Source of the DNA: Novacetimonas maltaceti
GTDB taxonomy: Bacteria > Pseudomonadota > Alphaproteobacteria > Acetobacterales > Acetobacteraceae
Length of the DNA stretch: 38,178 nucleotides
Direction of reading: 5' to 3'
NCBI RefSeq assembly: GCF_002906255.1
Contig: NZ_POTC01000030.1
Span: forward strand, 1-38,178
A model generated the notes under the pieces. It was given only the letters and a program-made list of their open reading frames with translations. It made no database searches and had not been told where the DNA came from. Every line of letters begins with the position of its first letter. The first letter of the stretch is position 1. Positions 33,152-38,178 of the stretch are shown in pieces. Position numbers and translations under genes: made by a program.

Positions 33152-35845
33152 TCACGGCCCCTTGATGACTTCGGCCATGTCGGCGGGACGCAGCCAGCGG
33201 GCAAAGGCCTTCTGCACGTCCTGCGCCGTCATGTTGTAATAGGCACTGGCAGCCGTATTCCCGTTATCGAGCGGCAGGCCGAGGCTGCTGAGGTGCAGGT
33301 AGGTCGCGGCGATCGAATCCAGGCTGGCCTGTTGCAGCGACAGGCCATGCAGCAGGCTGGCCTTGGCCATCGTCAGTTCGTCCTCGCCCAGCGGACGGGC
33401 CTGCATGTCGGCCACATCACGCAGGGCCGCGTCACGCGCGGGCGCGACCTTCGACGGGTCGGCCCCGAACGTGATGGTATAGGCCGCGCGCTGCCGGTGC
33501 CACGCCAGGTGGCTGCGCACGGTATAGACATATCCCGTGCGGACCCGCAGGTCACGATACAGGCGTGAGGAGAACCCGTCGCCCAGTGCCTCGTTCCCCA
33601 GCGTCAGGGCGAAATGGTCGGGATCGCGCGCCGTCAGCCCAAGGCTTTCGGCCAGGGTCACGCTGTCCTGCACGCTGGACTGGTCCGGCACGCGGGCGAC
33701 GGAGGCATGGCTGTCGGGGCGTGGCGGCAGGTCCACCACGGGGGTGGGGCCGGTTGCGTGCCATGCGCCGAACGTCGCGCGCACGGCCTGCAGCGCCTTT
33801 TGCGGGGTAATGTCGCCAGTGATGACAATCGTCGTCAGGTCCGGGCGATAGGCCGCGTTATAGAACGCGCGGCAGTCCGCCAGCGTCAGCTTCATCACCT
33901 GCGCTGGATCCGCCTGCCGCAGCGACGGGTCATGCGGCGGGGAGATCGCGGATTTCACCGCGCGCCCCACAAGGTAATCCGGCGATTGCAGCAGGCCAGC
34001 CAGCGAGGACGCGGTGTTCATGCGCACCACCTCGAACGCCTTTTCGGGGAAGGCGGGGTGCAGTTCGTTGTCCGCCAGCAGCCGCAGCCCCTTTTCAAAG
34101 TCCTGCGTCAGCACGTTCAGGCTGAAATCCGACCCTGCGCTTTCGGTCGCGGCGATATCGTCCAGCGCCTTCTGGAAGCTGATGCGGTCATGGCTTGTGG
34201 TGCCGTAACGGAACAGTTCGTCGGTGATGTCGGCAATCCCCTCCTGCCCCACGGGTTCCTGCATGTCCGAGTTCTGACGTACCACGCCATACAGGCTGAC
34301 GGTATGGCTGACATGGGCGGGCCGCACGATCAGGTGAAGCCCGTTGGGCAGGACGTAGCTGGCGGGAACCGGGGTCGGGGTGGGGGGCGTCAGCGTCATC
34401 AGGTCCTTCTGCGCCCATTGCGGCAGGACGACCGGATGGTCCGGCGGGGCGGCAAAGGATTCGGAGCCGCCAAATCCCTTGCCCGCCACGGGATGGCCGG
34501 ATGTACGGGGCGTCAGGATGGCGGTCACGGCCTGCGCGGGGTCAAGCACCTGCCGGGCCAGGCGGTTCACGTCCTCCGGCGTGACGGCGGCATAGGCGCT
34601 GGCCAGTGCGTCGGGGGAATCGAGGCCCATGACGGCCACCGCCTCGGACCAGCTTTCCGCCAGTCCCGAAATGCTGTTCGCGGCATAGCCAAGCTGCGCC
34701 AGTTCCTTGCGCCGTGCTGCATCCACCAGGTCCGACGGCACGCCGTGCGCGCGCAGCGACGCCAGCGTGTCACGCAGCGTCTGCAACAGTGCGGACGGGT
34801 CCTTGCCCGCCGGGAAGGCGGCCAGTGCGATCCCGATCCCCGCATCCGCCTTTGGCGCGTAATCGAACCCGGTCAGCAGCGCCTTGCCTTCGGGCACGAG
34901 GTCATAAAGCGCGCCACGCTGGCTGGACAGCACGTCGGAAAGGATCTGCGCCGTGGCATAATCATGCGCGCGCTGTCCGGGCATGCGGCTGGCGATCGCG
35001 ATCAGCCCGATGGGGTAATCTGTGGGGAAATGCAGCAGTTGCGGCTGCAGCGCGCCGGGTTCGACGATCGGGCGCGCAGGCAGCGCGCGCGCAGGCAGCG
35101 GGGAGAAGATTTCACGCGCGCGGGCCAGCGCCTGGTCCGCATCGACATTGCCGGTGATGATCAGGATGGCGTTGTTGGGCGCATACCAGTCGCGATAGAA
35201 CCGGCGCAGCATCGCCGCGTCCGTATGGTCGAACGAGGCGCGCGTCCCCAGTGCGTCATGTTCATAAGGCGTATGCGCGAACAGGATCGACTGCAGGCGG
35301 GACAGGTACTGGTAGCCGGGGCTGGACAGGTCGCGGGAGACTTCCTGCTCGATGGCGCCGCGTTCGCGTTTCCAGTCGGCCTCCGACAGGGTCAGGCCGT
35401 TCATGCGCAGCGCCTCGATCCGCAATGCGATGTCGAGGTCCTCGGCCGGGGCGGTGTAGAAGAACTGCGTCGTGTTTTCCGTGGTATCGGCGTTGTAATT
35501 GCCCCCCATCCGCGCGCCGATGGCCGACAACTGGTCCTTGTCGAGTCCCTTGCTGCCACGGAACATCATGTGTTCCAGCGCATGTGCCGTGCCGGGGAAA
35601 CCGCGCGGCGCGGCGGCGGAACCGACAAGGTAGTTCATCTCCGTCGTGACGACGGGGGCAAGGCGGTCGGGCACGATGATGATGCGCATGCCATTGGGCA
35701 GCGTCGTGCGGACCGGGGCTTCGGCCCTGGCCTGTGCGGACACGGCGGGGGCCGGGGGGGCAGATGCTGTCCATCCCGGCGTGGACAGGAGGCTGCTGCC
35801 CGCCATGAGGAGGGAAAACAGCGTGGGAAACAGGCATTTGTTCAT
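33152..35845 (-). CDS. M16 family zinc metallopeptidase, two-domain, exported
   Basis: The 897-residue protein has a signal peptide (LFPTLFSLLMAGSSLLSTPGWTASA) and a first M16 domain with the inverted zinc motif His88-Ala-Leu-Glu-His92 and a third ligand Glu near 166-168. Internal family blocks include NADTTENTTQFF, DWYAPNNAILIITGNVD and FDHTDAAMLRRFY. The second M16 domain (from about residue 470: LPNGLHLIVRP) lacks HxxEH and is presumably structural, as in other two-domain members of this pitrilysin-like group. Substrates are unknown; a periplasmic peptide-degrading role is inferred. The ATG at 35845 places the signal correctly; the open frame continues far upstream only because of G+C bias. 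Confidence 0.93.
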   Translation of the reverse strand: MNKCLFPTLFSLLMAGSSLLSTPGWTASAPPAPAVSAQARAEAPVRTTLPNGMRIIIVPDRLAPVVTTEMNYLVGSAAAPRGFPGTAHALEHMMFRGSKGLDKDQLSAIGARMGGNYNADTTENTTQFFYTAPAEDLDIALRIEALRMNGLTLSEADWKRERGAIEQEVSRDLSSPGYQYLSRLQSILFAHTPYEHDALGTRASFDHTDAAMLRRFYRDWYAPNNAILIITGNVDADQALARAREIFSPLPARALPARPIVEPGALQPQLLHFPTDYPIGLIAIASRMPGQRAHDYATAQILSDVLSSQRGALYDLVPEGKALLTGFDYAPKADAGIGIALAAFPAGKDPSALLQTLRDTLASLRAHGVPSDLVDAARRKELAQLGYAANSISGLAESWSEAVAVMGLDSPDALASAYAAVTPEDVNRLARQVLDPAQAVTAILTPRTSGHPVAGKGFGGSESFAAPPDHPVVLPQWAQKDLMTLTPPTPTPVPASYVLPNGLHLIVRPAHVSHTVSLYGVVRQNSDMQEPVGQEGIADITDELFRYGTTSHDRISFQKALDDIAATESAGSDFSLNVLTQDFEKGLRLLADNELHPAFPEKAFEVVRMNTASSLAGLLQSPDYLVGRAVKSAISPPHDPSLRQADPAQVMKLTLADCRAFYNAAYRPDLTTIVITGDITPQKALQAVRATFGAWHATGPTPVVDLPPRPDSHASVARVPDQSSVQDSVTLAESLGLTARDPDHFALTLGNEALGDGFSSRLYRDLRVRTGYVYTVRSHLAWHRQRAAYTITFGADPSKVAPARDAALRDVADMQARPLGEDELTMAKASLLHGLSLQQASLDSIAATYLHLSSLGLPLDNGNTAASAYYNMTAQDVQKAFARWLRPADMAEVIKGP

Positions 35846-35962
35846 GCGTGACAGGTTACGCCGCTTTGCGCGGGGGGGCCAGTTCCCGTCCGCCCTTTGC
35901 ATGGGCGGGGCGATATGGCCTATGTCACGGAACGTGCCGGAAATACACGAAAGGGCATCGTG

Positions 35963-37132
35963 ATGACACAGGATCAGGTTGATGCCATGCCCGCGCGCGT
36001 GGCGCGTGTCGTGGACGGCGCCGTCGCCAGCGGGCGTGTGGTGGGGGCCGTGGTGATGGTTGCCGTTGGCGGGCGCGTCGTGCTGCGCCACGCGGCGGGG
36101 ATGCAGGATCGCGAATCCGCGGTCCCGATGCGCGTGGATTCCTGTTTCCGGCTGGCCTCCGTCACCAAGCCGGTCGTGACCGCGCTGGCCCTTGCAATGG
36201 CCGAACGCGGGCAGGTGGACCTTGAGGCACCGGTATCGCGCTACCTGCCGTTCTTTCGTCCATGCCTGCCCGACGGGGGCAGGACCGAGATCCCGCTGCA
36301 CCGGCTTCTCAGCCACAGCAGCGGCCTGTCCTACGGGTTCCAGTTCCCCCGCGACGACAATCCCTATGCCCGGGCCGGGGTGTCCGACGGACTGGCTGAA
36401 CCCGGCCTGTCCCTGCATGAAAACCTGCGGCGTCTGGCGCAGGTGCCGCTGGTCTTTGCACCGGGGGAGGGCTGGGCCTACTCGCTGGGGCTTGATGTCA
36501 TGGGCGGCGTGCTGGAGCAGGCGGGAAATGCGCCCCTGCCGGACCTGGTGCAGCGCCATATCGGTGACAGGCTGGGAGGATGGGCACGGACCGGGTTCCA
36601 TGCGCCTGCGGATCTGGCGCTGGCGACCTGTTATGCCGACGGGCGTCCCGCGCCGGTGCGCATGCCTGCGGATTACCGCCTGTCGCGCCTGCTGCCGGGG
36701 GGCGGGGTCTCTGAAATCCATTTCGTGCCCGACCGCGTGCGCAACCCTGCCTCCTACCCATCGGGCGGGGCGGGAATGGTTGGCACGGCGGAGGATGTCC
36801 TGACCTTCCTCGAAGCCGTGCGCAGCGGCGGTGGCCCCATCCTGTCGCCGCAGTCGGCACGGCGTTTCGGGGTGAATGCGGTGGGCGACGTGGCGATGGG
36901 GCCGCTCAATCGCGGGCGTCGCTTCGGTTTCGGCGGGGCGATCGTGGTCGATCCCGCCCTGGCGCGCACGCCGCTTTCGCCCGGCAGCTTTACGTGGGGT
37001 GGGGTTTACGGCCACCAGTGGACGGTGGACCGCGCGCGGGGTATTTCCATCGTGATGCTGAGCAACACGGCCCTTGCCGGGATGGCCGGTGCGTATCCCG
37101 ATGCGGTGGTGCGGGCCGTATACGGGGTGTAA
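35963..37132 (+). CDS. Serine beta-lactamase-fold hydrolase (class C / EstB-like family)
   Basis: The 389-residue protein has Ser66-Val-Thr-Lys69 in the first motif (FRLASVTKPV), then LLSHSSGLSYGF, Tyr173-Ser-Leu (WAYSLGLDVMGG), and a late GVYGHQWTVD standing for the KTG-like motif. This pattern is usual in the large beta-lactamase-related family (PF00144) of esterases, D-amino peptidases and transpeptidase-like enzymes. There is no signal peptide, so a cytoplasmic esterase or peptidase is more likely than antibiotic resistance. ATG 35963 has AAAGGG at seven bases. It diverges from the M16 gene across 117 bp. Confidence 0.88.
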   Translation: MTQDQVDAMPARVARVVDGAVASGRVVGAVVMVAVGGRVVLRHAAGMQDRESAVPMRVDSCFRLASVTKPVVTALALAMAERGQVDLEAPVSRYLPFFRPCLPDGGRTEIPLHRLLSHSSGLSYGFQFPRDDNPYARAGVSDGLAEPGLSLHENLRRLAQVPLVFAPGEGWAYSLGLDVMGGVLEQAGNAPLPDLVQRHIGDRLGGWARTGFHAPADLALATCYADGRPAPVRMPADYRLSRLLPGGGVSEIHFVPDRVRNPASYPSGGAGMVGTAEDVLTFLEAVRSGGGPILSPQSARRFGVNAVGDVAMGPLNRGRRFGFGGAIVVDPALARTPLSPGSFTWGGVYGHQWTVDRARGISIVMLSNTALAGMAGAYPDAVVRAVYGV

Positions 37133-37174
37133 GTGTGCGCGGCGGGTGGCAATTCGACTGTTACGGGAAGTGCA

Positions 37175-37690
37175 ATGTCTTTTGGTGATCGCGTCAACCA
37201 GTTCGATGCCTGGCTGCTCGACCGGGTGTTCCAGCCTTTTGCCGATGCCCTGCCCGAACGCATTTCCGCAATGGATCTGGGAATGAATTTCCAGGTCGGC
37301 TCGATCGTGCTGTCGGCCGTGTCGATCTCCGCCCTGCTGATGCTGGAGGGCATGTCCTTCGACAGCGTCGTGACCAACATGCTGGGATGGTGTTTCGAGG
37401 TCATCTTCTACATCGGCATCCATCGCATGCGTGCGATGGTGCGGCCGGGGCACCTCAACCCCCTGCGCGGGATGCTGGCGGGGATGCGCCCGATCTCGAT
37501 CCCGTTTGCGATGTATGCGATCTATCAGGCCGTGACGGCGGAACGGGCCTATGAACTGGCGCTGTGGTTCAATTCCCTGTCGCAGATCGTGTTCGTTGCC
37601 GGGATCTACCTGATTTCATGCCACATGCCCCCGCCACGCCAGCGCGCACGGCAGGGGATCGGCCGCGGGTTCCAGCCCAACGAAACCTGA
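37175..37690 (+). CDS. Hypothetical multi-pass membrane protein
   Basis: The 171-residue product has about three or four hydrophobic segments (VGSIVLSAVSISALLML, MLGWCFEVIFYIGI, MRPISIPFAMYAIYQAV, SQIVFVAGIYLISC) and a basic C-terminal tail with Pro and Arg. I do not recognise a family. ATG 37175 follows GGGAAG at five bases; the open frame back to GTG 37133 is less likely. It lies 42 bases after the beta-lactamase-fold gene and may be co-transcribed with it. Confidence 0.75.
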   Translation: MSFGDRVNQFDAWLLDRVFQPFADALPERISAMDLGMNFQVGSIVLSAVSISALLMLEGMSFDSVVTNMLGWCFEVIFYIGIHRMRAMVRPGHLNPLRGMLAGMRPISIPFAMYAIYQAVTAERAYELALWFNSLSQIVFVAGIYLISCHMPPPRQRARQGIGRGFQPNET

Positions 37691-37695
37691 CGCAG

Positions 37696-37730
37696 CGCCC
37701 GCGCGCCTGTGCATGGCGCGCGAAGCGGGC
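37696..37730. terminator. Stem between convergent genes
   Basis: GCCCGCGCGC and GCGCGCGAAGCGGGC can pair across CTGTGCATG in the 47-bp gap between the membrane protein gene and the convergent SDHAF4-like gene. No T-tract follows. It is only a weak bidirectional terminator candidate. Confidence 0.35.
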
Positions 37731-37737
37731 CGACGCG

Positions 37738-37911
37738 TCAGAAATCGATGCAGCGTCCCTTGACGGTCCAGTCATTGTAACGGGTGGGTTCCGGTCCCTT
37801 GGGGCCGCCACGCTCGTTCGGTTCGGCAGGCTGCTTCAGGCGGACCTTGTCCGCCTCTTCCAGCGCCTTTTCGGATGTCAGGGGTTCGGAATGGGTGTCT
37901 TTGTCGCTCAT
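37738..37911 (-). CDS. DUF1674 protein, succinate dehydrogenase assembly factor 4 (SDHAF4) homologue
   Basis: The 57-residue protein ends in the diagnostic block ERGGPKGPEPTRYNDWTVKGRCIDF of DUF1674. Mitochondrial SDHAF4/Sdh8 binds the flavinylated SDH flavoprotein and helps succinate dehydrogenase assembly; the bacterial role is inferred. The N-terminal part is charged and probably disordered. ATG 37911 is chosen over an in-frame start at 37953. No sdh genes are nearby. Confidence 0.88.
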   Translation of the reverse strand: MSDKDTHSEPLTSEKALEEADKVRLKQPAEPNERGGPKGPEPTRYNDWTVKGRCIDF

Positions 37912-38006
37912 GGGACGAAGTGTCGGTCCAATCGCGGTGCCGGGCAAGGGCAAAAGGACGTGATCGCGGTGTCCTGAAACCGGGTGCTGTGACCCTTGGT
38001 GGAAAG

Positions 38007-38063
38007 ATAAAAGTTTTTGGGTGCCGCCTTTTTCAAAAAGGCGGCGTCTTTGAAGCTTTTTGG
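38007..38063. repeat. Copy 5 of the three-way-junction-like repeat, truncated by an insertion sequence
   Basis: ATAAAAGTTTTTGGGTGCCGCC and the hairpin GCCGCCTTTTT/AAAAAGGCGGC are intact. The second hairpin stops inside GAAGCTTTTTGG, where the insertion sequence begins; the AAAAAGCTTC arm and the right end are missing from the window. Confidence 0.85.
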
Positions 38064-38178
38064 GGTCTGTTGGGAATTACCGTGAATTGATGATAGCGGC
38101 GGTGAGATAAATCATTGCTGCGAATGATCTGTCTGTCTTGTCGCTTCGCATGGCGATGCGCTTGAACTCCTTGAGTTT
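38063..38178 (-). mobile_element. End of an IS5-type insertion sequence, rest outside window
   Basis: From about 38063 the sequence changes from the repeat family to GGGTCTGTTGGGAATTAC, which looks like an IS end, followed within about 15 bases by a transposase 3' end. The exact boundary and target duplication cannot be fixed because the other end is beyond the window. Confidence 0.7.
38077..38178 (-). CDS. IS5-family transposase, C-terminal fragment (cut by window edge)
   Basis: The minus strand reads 33 codons to a TAA at 38077-38079: KLKEFKRIAMRSDKTDRSFA then AMIYLTAAIINSR. R-x-A-x-R-x-D-K and the Y-L-x-A-A-x-I end are typical of the C-terminal DDE region of IS5/IS1031-like transposases common in acetic acid bacteria. 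The rest of the gene lies past 38178. Confidence 0.85.
   Translation of the reverse strand, partial: KLKEFKRIAMRSDKTDRSFAAMIYLTAAIINSR

Noticed and set aside
35963-37132. Antibiotic-resistance beta-lactamase
   Set aside because: The fold motifs fit the broad PF00144 esterase/peptidase group and there is no signal peptide, so a resistance call is not supported.
35846-37453. Very long minus-strand open frame continuing upstream of the M16 protease (1433 codons in all)
   Set aside because: The part before 35845 has no signal or domain and is the antisense of the beta-lactamase-fold and membrane protein genes; high G+C keeps the frame open by chance.

Overview
The window (about two-thirds G+C) reads as chromosomal DNA of an alphaproteobacterium, most likely an acetic acid bacterium (Acetobacteraceae, Komagataeibacter/Gluconacetobacter-like). 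This is inferred from a three-gene membrane-bound FAD gluconate-type dehydrogenase, the ffs-dnaX-ybaB-recR and FYDLN/cmk/rpsA neighbourhoods, the small DUF1674 protein and the strongly G+C-biased codons. No tRNA, rRNA or CRISPR was seen. One small RNA (signal recognition particle RNA) is clear.

Layout. 1-5361: late cobalamin genes. cobS (cut by the window edge) and cobT lie on the minus strand, divergent from cobU-cobO-cobQ, whose ends overlap; cobD/cbiB converges on cobQ with a 6-bp tail overlap. 5362-6900: an A+T-richer 500-bp region with two perfect dyads, then a histone H1-like Lys/Ala/Pro-rich protein with its terminator. 7020-10814: Tat-exported small subunit, GMC flavoprotein and triheme cytochrome c of a periplasmic sugar-acid dehydrogenase. 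11024-14229: a Yellow/major-royal-jelly-type beta-propeller protein, pyrD and a HAD-family protein. 14351-16646 (minus): ydfG-like reductase, polyphosphate kinase 2 and a secreted DUF3465 protein. 16789-20723: yqgE, a 142-bp tandem repeat, then clpA and clpS on the minus strand. 20996-25138: D-alanyl-D-alanine carboxypeptidase, map and ggt. 25211-29588: ffs, dnaX, ybaB, recR, a FolM-like reductase and folB. 29668-32951: FYDLN zinc-ribbon protein (minus), cmk and rpsA. 33152-38178: M16 protease (minus), a serine beta-lactamase-fold protein, a membrane protein, the SDHAF4 homologue, and the end of an IS5-type insertion sequence.

The genes form several working units: cobamide adenosylation, amidation, aminopropanol attachment and nucleotide-loop assembly; periplasmic oxidation feeding the respiratory chain through a dedicated cytochrome; ClpS-ClpA proteolysis; DNA polymerase III clamp loading with RecR repair; and pterin/folate chemistry (FolM-like plus FolB).

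The most unusual non-coding signal is a family of five approximately 60-90-bp elements at 10897, 14252, 23173, 33058 and 38007. Intact copies have imperfect terminal inverted repeats enclosing two hairpins, so they could fold as a three-way junction. They sit next to gene ends, and the last copy is broken at the insertion-sequence boundary. I saw no complete defence island, prophage or biosynthetic cluster.
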